From contig NZ_BCNT01000013.1 of the NCBI RefSeq assembly GCF_001544075.1, forward strand, positions 1 to 64,000: a DNA stretch of 64,000 bases, written 5' to 3'. Below the pieces are notes generated by a model. That model was not told the DNA's origin. It did no database searches and saw only the letters and a program-made list of their open reading frames with translations. This DNA is from Comamonas terrae (GTDB lineage: Bacteria > Pseudomonadota > Gammaproteobacteria > Burkholderiales > Burkholderiaceae_C). The position numbers and the translations under genes were made by a program. Within the stretch, counting starts at the first letter, position 1, and each line of letters starts with the position of its first letter. Positions 55,451 through 64,000 of the stretch are shown in pieces.

Positions 55451-55759
55451 ATGACCGATCCAAAGACATCCAACGCGTCCGAAAAATCCACCGAGGGGCA
55501 GCGGAGCTCCCCCGGAAACCGGCTGGTGCCCTGGCTCATCGGCTTGCCGGTCGGCATTTTCGGCGTGCTGATGCTGGTCGGCTCGCTGATGGACGACCCC
55601 GAAAGCAAGCAGCGCTGGGTCGAAGGCGAGACCGTCAAGCTCTGCTGGAAGCAGATCCAGAAACCCGAGGCCGAACGCAAGACCCATGAATTCAATTCCC
55701 GGGCCGATTGCGAGCAACTGGAGTTTGCCTACAAATCCAAGTACCAGGCCAATCCTTAG
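55451..55759 (+). CDS. Small membrane-anchored protein, unknown
   Basis: A 102-residue protein: a polar N-terminus of about 25 residues, one membrane helix (WLIGLPVGIFGVLMLVGSLM), then a charged domain with two Cys (VKLCWKQIQKPEAERKTHEF and RADCEQLEFAYKSKYQ). AAGGAAGAG precedes ATG 55451 and a strong terminator follows, so it is a real gene. I do not recognise its family. The two Cys could form a disulfide in the periplasm. Confidence 0.75.
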   Translation: MTDPKTSNASEKSTEGQRSSPGNRLVPWLIGLPVGIFGVLMLVGSLMDDPESKQRWVEGETVKLCWKQIQKPEAERKTHEFNSRADCEQLEFAYKSKYQANP

Positions 55760-55772
55760 GGACCGGGCCATG

Positions 55773-55801
55773 AAAAAAGCCGGGGCGAGCCCGGCTTTTT
55801 T
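55773..55801. terminator. Bidirectional Rho-independent terminator
   Basis: AAAAAAGCCGGG-GCGAG-CCCGGCTTTTTT lies between the rightward small membrane protein and the leftward MFS transporter and can end both. Confidence 0.92.
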
Positions 55802-55820
55802 CTTCAGGCAAGGTGCCCTC

Positions 55821-57161
55821 TCACTGGTCGCGCGCCTCCACCGCGCGGTTGATGCCCAGGGCCGCCAGCGTGCACAGCGCGCCGGACAGCAGGTAAGCGC
55901 CCAGGGCCACGAGGCCGAAGCGTGCGGAAACCCCCAGGGCGACCAGCGGGGCGAATGCCGCACCGATGAGCCAGGCCATGTCGGCGGACAGCGCAGCGCC
56001 CGTGTAGCGGTAATGCGAGGAGAAGTTGGACGTCACCGTGCCCGAGGACTGACCATAGGACAGGCCAAGCAGAATGAAACCCACGATGATGAACACATTG
56101 TTCCCGGCCGTGCCGCTACCCAGCAGCCAGGGCGCGAGGAAGCTGAAGATGCCGATCAGGCAGGCCATGGTGCCCAGCGTGTTGCGACGCCCCACGCGGT
56201 CAGCCAGCCAGCCGGACACCACAATGGCAATGGCCGCGCAGAACGCGCCGATGATCTGGACGATCAGCACTTCCGTCACGGCCTGATCGGAAAACATCGA
56301 AATCCAAGACAGCGGAAACACCGTCACCAGATGGAACAGCGCAAAGCTGGCCAGTGCGGCAAATGCGCCCAGCATCACATTGCGGCCCTCGTCGCGCATC
56401 AGGCTGGTCACGCTGATGGGCTCGAGTTCGCGCTCCTGCAGCATCTCCGTATAGGACTGGCCGACCACCAGACGCAGGCGCGCGAACAGCGCCACGACGT
56501 TGATCGCAAACGCCACGCAGAACGGATAGCGCCAGCCCCAGGTCAGGAATTCGTCGGCCGTCAGATTGCCGTACAGATAGGCAAACAGGCTGGCCGCGAT
56601 CACGAAGCCCAGCGGCGCACCCAACTGGCCGATCATGGAATACCAGCCGCGGCGGTTCTTCGGTGCCGACATGGCCAGCAGCGACGGCAGCCCGTCCCAG
56701 GAGCCGCCGAGCGCAAGGCCCTGGCCTATGCGCAAAATGGCCATGGCCACGATGGCATTGATGCCCACACTCTGATAGGTAGGCAAGAAGGCCATGCCCA
56801 CGGTGCAGCTGCCCAGCAGGAACAGGGCCAAAGTCAGCTTTGTCGCCCGGCCCCAGTGGCGCTGCACGGCCATGGAAATCGCCGTGCCGATGGGGCGCGC
56901 GATGAAGGCCAGCGCAAAGATGGCGAATGCGGCCAGCGTGCCGTCGAGCTTGGACAGGAAGGGGAACAGCACGGACGGGAACACCAGCACGCAGGCAATG
57001 CCGAACACGAAAAAGTCGAAGTATTCGGACGAACGGCCGATGATCACGCCCACGGCGATTTCGCCGGGGGTCGCTTCTTCATGCGTATCTGCCAGGGCCA
57101 GGGTTTCGGAATTCACATAGTCTTGGGGAGTAAGACCAACGGACGGATTGAGGCTACTCAT
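55821..57161 (-). CDS. MFS transporter, metabolite:H+ symporter (MHS) type
   Basis: A 446-residue transporter with 12 helices. The MHS-like start is IIGRSSEYFDFFVFGIACVL and FIARPIGTAISMAVQRHWGR, with GQGLALGGSWDGLPSLLAMS and a helix-5 GQLGAPLGFVIAASLFAYLY. Relatives import organic acids such as shikimate, citrate or alpha-ketoglutarate. AAGGAG stands 12 bases before ATG 57161. The upstream region between it and cyoA is 393 bases. Confidence 0.88.
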   Translation of the reverse strand: MSSLNPSVGLTPQDYVNSETLALADTHEEATPGEIAVGVIIGRSSEYFDFFVFGIACVLVFPSVLFPFLSKLDGTLAAFAIFALAFIARPIGTAISMAVQRHWGRATKLTLALFLLGSCTVGMAFLPTYQSVGINAIVAMAILRIGQGLALGGSWDGLPSLLAMSAPKNRRGWYSMIGQLGAPLGFVIAASLFAYLYGNLTADEFLTWGWRYPFCVAFAINVVALFARLRLVVGQSYTEMLQERELEPISVTSLMRDEGRNVMLGAFAALASFALFHLVTVFPLSWISMFSDQAVTEVLIVQIIGAFCAAIAIVVSGWLADRVGRRNTLGTMACLIGIFSFLAPWLLGSGTAGNNVFIIVGFILLGLSYGQSSGTVTSNFSSHYRYTGAALSADMAWLIGAAFAPLVALGVSARFGLVALGAYLLSGALCTLAALGINRAVEARDQ

Positions 57162-57452
57162 ATGAACGCAACTCCTTGTCTTACTTGCTGTCTCTCGACA
57201 CCTACAGGTTTCTGTGTCTGCCACTTTCTCAGCTGACGCCATCCGTTCTACGCGCAAGACATGAAGCCTGCAATAGCGGTTTCACCCTGAACACTGTCAG
57301 CGGCTGCCCCCGGCGCACGACTTTGAAAAACGACGGCCCGCCCAGGGATGGCAAGGATCGACAACAGATGGAAACAGGTCGCGACACAGATGAGAGCATG
57401 GCGGCGGGGCATGGGGATTGCCCCGGGAAATGTCAACCCATACCCTTTGACC

Positions 57453-57469
57453 TTGGACAAAATGTCCAA
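57453..57469. promoter_or_regulatory. Dyad 1 upstream of cyoA
   Basis: TTGGACA-AAA-TGTCCAA is a perfect 7-base inverted repeat about 86 bases upstream of cyoA, next to a TTGACC -35-like box. The regulator is not known; it does not match the FNR or ArcA consensus. Confidence 0.6.
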
Positions 57470-57515
57470 TCGACAAATGCAAACTTCGTATTACATTTGA
57501 CCAGATCCAGTAATC

Positions 57516-57535
57516 CGCGTTTACACCTAAACGCG
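57516..57535. promoter_or_regulatory. Dyad 2 upstream of cyoA
   Basis: CGCGTTTA-CACC-TAAACGCG is a perfect 8-base inverted repeat with a 4-base centre, ending 19 bases before the cyoA start. It could be an operator at the transcription start or a hairpin in the leader RNA. Confidence 0.6.
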
Positions 57536-57554
57536 CCTTCGTCACGCCTATAGC

Positions 57555-58601
57555 ATGTTAAAACTCAAGGAAACCCGTGGGCCTGCGTGGCTCATCGCGG
57601 CAGCTTTGGCAGCCAGTCTCGCTGGTTGCAGCAAAGCCGTCGTGCTCAATCCTGCTGGCGACATTGCCGCCCAGCAAGGCCAGTTGGTGATCACAGCCAC
57701 GCTGCTGATGCTCATCATCATCATTCCAGTGATCTTCCTGACGCTGCTGTTCGCCTGGAAATACCGCCAGTCGAACACCGAAGCGCACTACGACCCCGAG
57801 TGGCACCACTCGACGGCACTGGAACTGGTGATCTGGACGGTTCCCCTGCTGATCATCATCGCCCTGGGCGCGCTGACCTGGATCAGCACCCATAAGCTCG
57901 ACCCCTATCGCCCCCTGGACCGCATCTCCGCCAGCAAGGCGCTGACGGCCGATGTCAAGCCCCTGGAAGTGGAAGTCGTGGCCATGGACTGGAAATGGCT
58001 GTTCTTCTACCCCGAGCAGGGCATCGCCACGGTGAACGAACTCGCAGCCCCGGTGGATCGCCCCATCCGCTTCAAGCTGACCTCGACCAACACCATGAAT
58101 GCGTTCTACGTGCCTGACCTGGCCGGCATGATCTATGCGATGCCCGGCATGCAGACCGAGCTGAACGCCGTCATCAACAAGCCCGGCGTCTACAACGGCC
58201 TGGCTTCGCACTACAGCGGCGCGGGCTTTGCAGGCATGACCTTCAAGTTCCACGGCGTGAGCAACGAAGAGTTTGCGCAGTGGGTTGCCAAGGCGAAGAC
58301 CGATGGCAAGCCCCTGACGCGCGATGCCTATCTGGCACTGGCCAAGCCCAGCGAACGCAACCCCGTGGAGCGTTTCTCTGCCGTAGATGAAGGCCTGTAC
58401 AACAAGATCCTCAACCGCTGCGTCGAGGACGGCAAGATGTGCATGCACCACATGATGGCCATCGATGCCGCTGGCGGCGAAGCCTATCTGAAGAGCGCCG
58501 GACTGAATCTGCCGCAGGACGTGTGCACGGTGCGCAATGCCGACCGTGTGGTGGCCCTGCTGGACCAGCGCGCAACCCCAGGAGCTGTCGCACAGCAATA
58601 A
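57555..58601 (+). CDS. cyoA: Cytochrome bo3 ubiquinol oxidase subunit II
   Basis: A 348-residue lipoprotein subunit. The signal peptide ends at LAGCSK, where Cys is lipidated. Two helices (LVITATLLMLIIIIPVIFLT and LELVIWTVPLLIIIALGALT) precede a cupredoxin domain (EVVAMDWKWLFFYPEQGIAT, NAFYVPDLAGMIYAMPGM, HYSGAGFAGMTFKF). The CuA ligands of cytochrome c oxidase are absent, as expected for a quinol oxidase. First gene of cyoABCD. Confidence 0.95.
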   Translation: MLKLKETRGPAWLIAAALAASLAGCSKAVVLNPAGDIAAQQGQLVITATLLMLIIIIPVIFLTLLFAWKYRQSNTEAHYDPEWHHSTALELVIWTVPLLIIIALGALTWISTHKLDPYRPLDRISASKALTADVKPLEVEVVAMDWKWLFFYPEQGIATVNELAAPVDRPIRFKLTSTNTMNAFYVPDLAGMIYAMPGMQTELNAVINKPGVYNGLASHYSGAGFAGMTFKFHGVSNEEFAQWVAKAKTDGKPLTRDAYLALAKPSERNPVERFSAVDEGLYNKILNRCVEDGKMCMHHMMAIDAAGGEAYLKSAGLNLPQDVCTVRNADRVVALLDQRATPGAVAQQ

Positions 58602-58669
58602 GCAATCAACGGCTGCGGACTGCTGCTTAGGCTGCGCCCTCCGCGCCATGAAGACACAAGAGACCGAAC

Positions 58670-60673
58670 ATGTCTGAAACAAACTCCCCGGCCCACTGGC
58701 TGCTGGGCCGCATCACCTGGGACCAGATTCCCATGGCGCATGAGCCCATCGTGCTGTGGACCTTTATCGCCGTGGTGCTCGGCGGCCTCGTCGTGCTGGC
58801 CGCGATCACCAAATTCCGCCTCTGGGGCCCGCTCTGGAAGGACTGGATCTGCTCGATCGACCACAAGAAGATCGGCATCATGTACATGATCCTCGGCCTG
58901 GTGATGCTGCTGCGCGGCTTTGCCGACGCGGTGATGATGCGCCTGCAGCAATCCATGGCCTTCGGCGAGAACATGGGCTACCTGCCCCCGCACCACTACG
59001 ACCAGATCTTCACCGCCCACGGCGTGATCATGATCTTCTTCGTGGCCATGCCTTTCGTGACCGGCCTGATGAACTATCTGGTGCCGCTGCAGATCGGCGC
59101 ACGCGACGTGTCCTTCCCGTTCCTGAACAATTTCAGCTTCTGGATGACGGCCGGCGGCGCCGTGCTGGTGATGCTGTCCCTGTTCCTGGGCGAATTCTCC
59201 ACTTCCGGCTGGCTGGCCCTGTCCAACCTGGGCCACCAGAATCCGGGCGTGGGTCTTGACTACTACATATGGGGCCTGCAGGTCGCAGGCGTCGGCACGA
59301 CGCTATCGGGCATCAACCTGATCGTGACCATCATCAAGATGCGCGCGCCCGGCATGAACCTGATGAAGATGCCCGTCTTCGTCTGGACTTCGCTGTGCAC
59401 CAACGCGCTGATCGTCGCCTCCTTCCCCATGCTGACCGCAGCCCTGGTGCTGATGTCGCTGGACCGCTATATCGGCACGAACTTCTTCACGAACGACCTG
59501 GGCGGCAACCCCATGCTGTACGTGAACCTGATCTGGATCTGGGGCCACCCCGAGGTCTACATCCTGGTACTGCCCGCCTTCGGCGTGTTCTCCGAAGTCG
59601 TGGCCACCTTCAGCCGCAAGCGCCTGTTCGGCTACACCTCCATGGTGTATGCGACGGTGTGTATCACCATCCTGTCCTACCTGGTGTGGCTGCACCACTT
59701 CTTCACCATGGGCTCCGGCGCCAGCGTGAACACCTTCTTCGGCATCACGACGATGATCATCTCGATCCCGACGGGCGCCAAGATCTTCAACTGGCTGTTC
59801 ACCATGTACCGGGGCCGCATCCGCTTCTCGGTGCCCATGCTGTGGACCGTGGGCTTCATGTGCACGTTCGCCATCGGCGGCATGACCGGCGTGCTGCTGG
59901 CCGTGCCTCCCGCAGACTTCGTGCTGCACAACTCGCTGTTCCTGATCGCCCACTTCCACAACGTGATCATCGGCGGCGTGGTGTTTGCCGTGTTCGCGGC
60001 CATCAACTACTGGTTCCCCAAGGCCTTCGGCTTCCGCCTGGTCGAGTTCTGGGGCAAGGCATCGTTCTGGTTCTGGCTGGTCGGCTTCTGGGTCGCCTTC
60101 ACGCCCCTGTACATCCTGGGCCTGATGGGCGTGACGCGCCGTGCCAACCACTTCGAGGACCCCTCGCTGCAGATCTACTTCATCGTGGCTGCCTTCGGTG
60201 CCGCGCTGATCGCACTGGGCATTGCCTGCTTCTTCATCCAGCTGGCCGTTTCCATCATGAAGCGCGACGAGCTGCGCGACGAGACCGGCGACCCCTGGGG
60301 CGGTCGTACGCTGGAGTGGGCTACTTCCTCGCCTCCTCCCCAGTACAACTTCGCCTTCACTCCCGTGGTGCACGAGATCGACGCCTGGGCCGACATGAAA
60401 AAGCATGGCTACCAGCGCAGGCTGGCAGGCTTCGAGCCCATCCACATGCCCGCCAACACCGGCGCCGGCATCGTGATCGCCGGCCTGTCCACCGTGTTCG
60501 GCTTTGCGATGATCTGGCACATGTGGCCTCTGGCCGCGGCCTCGTTCGCCGCCACCGTGCTGGCCTCGATCATCCATACGTTCAACTACAAGCGTGACTT
60601 CTACATCCCCGCAGCCGAAGTGGCCGCCACGGAAGAAGCCCGCACCAAGCAGCTTGCAGCAGCCCATGTCTAA
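58670..60673 (+). CDS. cyoB: Cytochrome bo3 ubiquinol oxidase subunit I
   Basis: A 667-residue catalytic subunit with about 15 helices. The quinone site residues [15 protein letters not shown] and the low-spin haem His in [10 protein letters not shown] match E. coli CyoB. The Cu-B/haem site is [15 protein letters not shown] (His-Glu-Val-Tyr) and [11 protein letters not shown] (His-His). It reduces oxygen to water and pumps protons. It follows cyoA by 68 bases. Confidence 0.97.
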   Translation: MSETNSPAHWLLGRITWDQIPMAHEPIVLWTFIAVVLGGLVVLAAITKFRLWGPLWKDWICSIDHKKIGIMYMILGLVMLLRGFADAVMMRLQQSMAFGENMGYLPPHHYDQIFTAHGVIMIFFVAMPFVTGLMNYLVPLQIGARDVSFPFLNNFSFWMTAGGAVLVMLSLFLGEFSTSGWLALSNLGHQNPGVGLDYYIWGLQVAGVGTTLSGINLIVTIIKMRAPGMNLMKMPVFVWTSLCTNALIVASFPMLTAALVLMSLDRYIGTNFFTNDLGGNPMLYVNLIWIWGHPEVYILVLPAFGVFSEVVATFSRKRLFGYTSMVYATVCITILSYLVWLHHFFTMGSGASVNTFFGITTMIISIPTGAKIFNWLFTMYRGRIRFSVPMLWTVGFMCTFAIGGMTGVLLAVPPADFVLHNSLFLIAHFHNVIIGGVVFAVFAAINYWFPKAFGFRLVEFWGKASFWFWLVGFWVAFTPLYILGLMGVTRRANHFEDPSLQIYFIVAAFGAALIALGIACFFIQLAVSIMKRDELRDETGDPWGGRTLEWATSSPPPQYNFAFTPVVHEIDAWADMKKHGYQRRLAGFEPIHMPANTGAGIVIAGLSTVFGFAMIWHMWPLAAASFAATVLASIIHTFNYKRDFYIPAAEVAATEEARTKQLAAAHV

Positions 60674-61298
60674 TACGCATATCAACGCAGGCGGCGCGGC
60701 CGCCCTGGCTCCGCGCGAGTACCACCTCGCCCATGAGCCGCATCCGGAAAACGGCACCTCGCTGGGCTTCTGGCTCTACCTGATGAGCGACTGCCTGATC
60801 TTTGCCGCCCTGTTCGCCACCTACGGCGTGCTGGGCCGCAACTATGCGGCAGGCCCCAACGGCAAGGAGCTGTTCGACCTGAGCCTGGTGGCCGTCAACA
60901 CGGCCTTCCTGCTGCTGTCGTCGATCACCTTCGGCTTTGCCATGCTGCAAAAGCAGCAGAAGAACGTGAAGGGCACGCTGACCTGGCTGGCCATCACCGG
61001 CCTGTTCGGCCTGGCCTTCCTGGCCGTGGAACTCTATGAGTTCCACCACCTGATCCACGAAGGCGCCGGCCCCACGCGCAGCGCCTTCCTGTCTTCCTTC
61101 TTCACGCTGGTGGGCACGCACGGCCTGCACGTGACCTTCGGCCTGATCTGGCTGGTCACGCTGATGATCCAGATCAGCAAGCACGGCCTGATCGAAGCCA
61201 ATGTGCGCCGCATCAACTGCCTGTCCATGTTCTGGCACTTCCTGGACGTGGTCTGGATCGGCGTGTTCACCTTTGTGTACCTGATGGGGGTGCTGTAA
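60666..61298 (+). CDS. cyoC: Cytochrome bo3 ubiquinol oxidase subunit III
   Basis: A 210-residue subunit with five membrane helices ([20 protein letters not shown] at the start, [20 protein letters not shown] at the end). It stabilises subunit I. Its ATG overlaps the cyoB stop (ATGTCTAA), so translation is coupled. Confidence 0.96.
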   Translation: MSNTHINAGGAAALAPREYHLAHEPHPENGTSLGFWLYLMSDCLIFAALFATYGVLGRNYAAGPNGKELFDLSLVAVNTAFLLLSSITFGFAMLQKQQKNVKGTLTWLAITGLFGLAFLAVELYEFHHLIHEGAGPTRSAFLSSFFTLVGTHGLHVTFGLIWLVTLMIQISKHGLIEANVRRINCLSMFWHFLDVVWIGVFTFVYLMGVL

Positions 61299-61706
61299 AT
61301 GAGCGCACACGATATTCACGCCGACCATGACGTCCACCACGATCATGACGATCTGCATGTTTCCAAGGGCGACTATGTCAAGGGCTTCATCCTGGCCGTG
61401 ATCCTGACCGCCATCCCCTTCTGGCTGGTGATGGGCAACGTGATCCAGGACCGGCCCACCGCCGTGGCCGTGCTGGGCCTGTTCGCCGTGGTGCAGATCG
61501 TGGTCCACATGGTCTACTTCCTGCACATGAACGGCAAGATCCAGGGCGGCTGGACCATGCTGTCCACCATCTTCACCGTGGTCTTCGTGGCCATCGGCAT
61601 CGCGGGCACGCTGTGGGTCATGTACCACATGAACACCAACATGATGCCCGAGCATGTGATGCCCGCGGCCCCCGCCGCATCGGCGCCCGCCACCGTCACA
61701 CCTTGA
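61299..61706 (+). CDS. cyoD: Cytochrome bo3 ubiquinol oxidase subunit IV
   Basis: A 135-residue subunit with three helices and a His/Asp-rich N-terminus (HDIHADHDVHHDHDDLHV), more His-rich than E. coli CyoD (109 residues). The helical part is KGFILAVILTAIPFWLVMGN, VVQIVVHMVYFLHMNGKIQG and FVAIGIAGTLWVMYHMN. Its ATG directly follows the cyoC stop. Confidence 0.94.
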   Translation: MSAHDIHADHDVHHDHDDLHVSKGDYVKGFILAVILTAIPFWLVMGNVIQDRPTAVAVLGLFAVVQIVVHMVYFLHMNGKIQGGWTMLSTIFTVVFVAIGIAGTLWVMYHMNTNMMPEHVMPAAPAASAPATVTP

Positions 61707-62488
61707 CCGGGACAGCCAAAGACCGGAGCGCCGCCCGCCGGCGCTCCCCCCTCGCCAAGGCGATGCTCATTTGCGTGGGCATCGCCTTGTTTTTGGGCTT
61801 CACGGCCCTGGGTACCTGGCAGGTGCAGCGCCGCGCCTGGAAACTGGACCTGATCGCGCGCGTAGAGCAGCGCGTGCACGCGGCTCCCGTGGCCGTGCCA
61901 ACTCCGGACCAGTGGCCACGGATCGACGCGGCCGGCTACGAATACCTGCCGGTCAAGGCGCAGGGCGTATGGCTGGAAAAACAGAGTGTGCTGACCAAGG
62001 CACTGACCGAGGACGGCGCCGGTTTCTGGCTCCTCACCCCGCTGCAGCAGGCCGACGGCACGCAGATCCTCGTCAATCGCGGCTTCACGCCCGAGAAAAT
62101 GCGCGCCGAATGGCTCAAGCAGATTGCCGAAGCCAGCCCTTCGGCAGTGCCTGTCACGGTGATCGGCCTGATGCGCATGAGCGAGCCCGGCGGCGGTTTT
62201 CTGCGCCACAACGATGCCGCCACGCAGCAGTGGTTCTCGCGCGATGTGGCAGCCATTGCCCGAAGCCAGGGCCTGGCCCATGCGGCGCCCTATTTCATCG
62301 ACCAGGGCCTGCCTACCGGCAATCCTGCCTACGGCGAGGCCAGGCCCGCCGCCGAACAGGCGGGCATACTGCGTTCGGGCATGACGGTGATCCAGTTCCA
62401 CAACAGCCACCTGGTCTATGCGCTGACCTGGTACGGCCTTGCCGCCATGGTGCTGGTGGCAGCCTGGTTCGTACGGCGCACTCCCTGA
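61703..62488 (+). CDS. SURF1 family oxidase assembly protein
   Basis: A 261-residue protein with N-terminal and C-terminal membrane helices (AMLICVGIALFLGFTALGTW and LTWYGLAAMVLVAAWFVR) and the SURF1 middle domain (GFWLLTPLQQADGTQILVNR, then RGFTPEKMR). It helps insert haem into terminal oxidases. The start TTG 61703 overlaps the cyoD TGA; ATG 61763 is an alternative that would shorten the N-terminus. It ends the bo3 operon. Confidence 0.88.
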   Translation: MTGTAKDRSAARRRSPLAKAMLICVGIALFLGFTALGTWQVQRRAWKLDLIARVEQRVHAAPVAVPTPDQWPRIDAAGYEYLPVKAQGVWLEKQSVLTKALTEDGAGFWLLTPLQQADGTQILVNRGFTPEKMRAEWLKQIAEASPSAVPVTVIGLMRMSEPGGGFLRHNDAATQQWFSRDVAAIARSQGLAHAAPYFIDQGLPTGNPAYGEARPAAEQAGILRSGMTVIQFHNSHLVYALTWYGLAAMVLVAAWFVRRTP

Positions 62489-62500
62489 GCTACGGGGCTT

Positions 62501-62521
62501 GCCCTCCTTCTTCGGGAGGGC
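62501..62521. terminator. Stem after the SURF1 gene
   Basis: GCCCTCC-TTCTTCG-GGAGGGC lies 12 bases past the SURF1 stop. There is no T run, but it is well placed to end the bo3 operon or reduce read-through into the kinase gene. Confidence 0.55.
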
Positions 62522-62699
62522 GCCGACGCCTTCGCTGCGGAACGGCGAGCTGCCCAGGCCCTTGCCCGGTGTCCCACGCGAAAGAGGCGATGCATGGGGC
62601 AGTGAGGAACTCATGCCGATCCCGAAACGGGGACTGTGCTGGCATCTACACCAGAACGCCAAGGCCTCCGGCCCGCAGGCTGCCTTCTCCTCGTGGAAA

Positions 62700-64000
62700 A
62701 TGGCCGCCGTGAACAAAACTTCCGATTCCCTGTTCCGGGTCGAGCGCCTGACCGAGCGCCAGAACATGCAGCTGCTGATCCAGCTGCGCTGGATCGCCGT
62801 CGTGGGGCAGGTGGTCACCATCTCCCTGGTGCACTACGGCCTGGGCATTGCCCTTCCCCTTCTGCCCATGGCGCTGGTCCTCGTGGCCCTGGTGGCCACC
62901 AATCTCGCCTATATCTACTGGAGCCAGGGGCCGCGCACCGTCAATGCCAGCAGCCTGGCCTATGCGCTGCTGGCCGACGTGCTGGCGCTGACCATCCAGC
63001 TGTACCTGAGCGGCGGCGCCAGCAACCCTTTCATCTACCTGTATCTGCTGCAGGCCATCCTGGGTGCCGTGCTGCTGCAGCCCTTTTACGCCTGGTGCGT
63101 GGCTGCTGCAACGGCCATTGGTGCACTGGGCCTGGGCTTTCTGCACCAGCCCCTGCAGGTGTCGTTCGAGAGCGCCGAGGGGCTGTCGCGGCTTTACGTG
63201 ATCGGCGTGCTCATCAGCCTGCTTCTGACCAGCACCCTGACCATCGTGTTTCTCACCCGCATCGTAGGCAACCTGCGCCGGCGCGATGCACGCATTGCCG
63301 ACATGCGCCAGCGCGCCAGCGAGGAGGAGCACATCGTGCGCATGGGTCTGCTGGCCACCGGCGCCGCGCACGAGCTGGGCACGCCGCTGGCCACCATGTC
63401 GGTGATCCTGGGCGACTGGCAGCATATGCCGGCGCTGATGCAGGACCGGGACCTGCAGGAAGACCTGCAGGAGATGCAGCAGCAGCTGCTGCGCTGCAAG
63501 TCCATCGTCTCCGGCGTGCTGCTGTCGGCAGGCGAAGCCCGAGCCGAAAGCACGGAAAGCACCACGTTCCAGACTTTCATCCGCGACGTGGTCAGCCACT
63601 GGCAGATGCACCACCATGTGGACCATTTCGCACTGCGCGACCGGGGCGTGACGGACTTCGCCATGCTCTCGGATACCGCGCTGCAGCAAATGCTTTGCAA
63701 TTTGCTGGACAATGCGCTGGAAGCATCTCCCGGCTGGGTGGAGCTGTCCATCGCCTCCGACGACCGCCAGGTGCTGCTGCAGGTGCAGGATCGCGGCCCC
63801 GGCTTCGATGTTGCCGTGCTGCAGCAGCTGGGCCAGCGCCACGTATCGACCAAGCAGGAGCGCCCGGGCCGCGGCCTCGGGATGTTCCTGGTCATGAACG
63901 TGGTGCGTGCACTGGGCGGCAGCGTCCAGGCGCTGAACCTGCCCTCCCATGCGGGCGGCGGTGCCCAGGTGCAGGTATGCATTCCTCGCTCGGCCATCGC
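62700..64000 (+). CDS. RegB/PrrB-like redox sensor histidine kinase, 3' end cut
   Basis: At least 433 residues, running off the window. Six membrane helices fill about residues 25-195, with the RegB quinone motif GGxxNPF in LSGGASNPFIYLYLLQ (about 104-110). A linker RRRDARIADMRQRASEEE leads to the H box GAAHELGTPLATMSVI (His about 223), the exact HELGTPL form of RegB. ATPase motifs NLLDNALEASPG, DRGPGFD and GRGLGMFLVMNV follow. The start could be ATG 62700 or GTG 62709. A RegA-like regulator gene is expected just beyond the window. Confidence 0.88.
   Translation, partial: MAAVNKTSDSLFRVERLTERQNMQLLIQLRWIAVVGQVVTISLVHYGLGIALPLLPMALVLVALVATNLAYIYWSQGPRTVNASSLAYALLADVLALTIQLYLSGGASNPFIYLYLLQAILGAVLLQPFYAWCVAAATAIGALGLGFLHQPLQVSFESAEGLSRLYVIGVLISLLLTSTLTIVFLTRIVGNLRRRDARIADMRQRASEEEHIVRMGLLATGAAHELGTPLATMSVILGDWQHMPALMQDRDLQEDLQEMQQQLLRCKSIVSGVLLSAGEARAESTESTTFQTFIRDVVSHWQMHHHVDHFALRDRGVTDFAMLSDTALQQMLCNLLDNALEASPGWVELSIASDDRQVLLQVQDRGPGFDVAVLQQLGQRHVSTKQERPGRGLGMFLVMNVVRALGGSVQALNLPSHAGGGAQVQVCIPRSAI

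Larger units (their letters stand above)
57162..57554. other. Divergent promoter region of the MHS transporter and cyoA
   Basis: No gene is credible here. The right half turns AT-rich and holds two perfect dyads, TTGGACA-AAA-TGTCCAA and CGCGTTTA-CACC-TAAACGCG, described separately, and two TTGACC sequences (57447-57452 and 57498-57503) that could be -35 boxes. Confidence 0.6.

Noticed and set aside
52606-55689. Frame of 1027 codons on the plus strand across alaS
   Set aside because: Antisense to alaS, which has complete synthetase motifs; the shadow has low-complexity His/Gln/Ala composition.
57555-58601. Subunit II as cytochrome c oxidase CoxB
   Set aside because: The CuA ligands are absent (HYSGAGFAGM instead of a Cys-x3-Cys site), and the neighbours are cyoB, cyoC and cyoD, so it is quinol oxidase CyoA.

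Overview
The window is 64 kb of GC-rich (clearly above 60 %) bacterial chromosome, densely coded on both strands. Protein sequences, gene content (bo3 oxidase operon with SURF1 and a RegB-type kinase, BON lipoprotein, YebC, ClsA, RlmB, SstT, GluQRS, TrmB) and a short hairpin repeat ending in a conserved TATTCAATAGCAA-like tail suggest a betaproteobacterium of the Comamonadaceae (Delftia/Comamonas/Acidovorax type). This is inference; no rRNA or marker search was possible. I saw no tRNA or rRNA gene, CRISPR array, insertion sequence, integrase or phage gene.

Layout. 0.1-4.3 kb: YebC-type regulator, exported PQQ sugar dehydrogenase, a fused SpmA/SpmB-like membrane protein and an HD hydrolase. 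4.4-10.4 kb: metal-efflux RND operon (His-rich exported protein, adaptor, pump, outer-membrane channel), then cytochrome b561. 11-15 kb: leftward exonuclease I, then a cardiolipin synthase-sirtuin pair. 15.3-16.9 kb: HipBA-type toxin-antitoxin pair. 17-24.6 kb: a divergent catabolic regulon of unknown substrate (FAH-fold hydrolase and a decarboxylase/isomerase leftward; MFS importer, exported serine hydrolase, cyclic amidohydrolase, racemase-like protein and GntR regulator rightward), with three TTGTCGACA(A/T/G) operators between the arms. 24.8-26.9 kb: split chromate transporter and a second sirtuin. 26.9-32.1 kb: a TetR gene with two matching operators facing a seven-gene operon of small enzymes and a drug exporter. 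32.4-41.5 kb: hybrid histidine kinase, RlmB, SstT, an orphan YbbA-type ATPase divergent from a TesA-type esterase, DUF2189 protein, cystathionine beta-lyase and a BON lipoprotein. 41.6-46 kb: SulP permease, diguanylate cyclase overlapping a FlhG/MinD-like ATPase, and TrhO. 46.1-49.2 kb: flavodoxin, DoxX and pirin genes divergent from a LysR regulator. 49.3-57.2 kb: FAD oxidoreductase, GluQRS, TrmB, AlaS, a small membrane protein and an MHS-type transporter. 57.5-64 kb: cyoABCD, SURF1 and a RegB/PrrB-like redox kinase cut by the window end.

The part most likely to be undescribed is the 17-24.6 kb regulon. It joins an import and ring-opening route to two proteins of the Asp/Glu-racemase fold whose catalytic cysteines are partly or wholly missing, under one well-defined palindromic operator. 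The second candidate is the TetR-controlled 27.8-32.1 kb operon. The third is a dispersed hairpin repeat, one copy of which appears to have been absorbed in frame into gluQRS.
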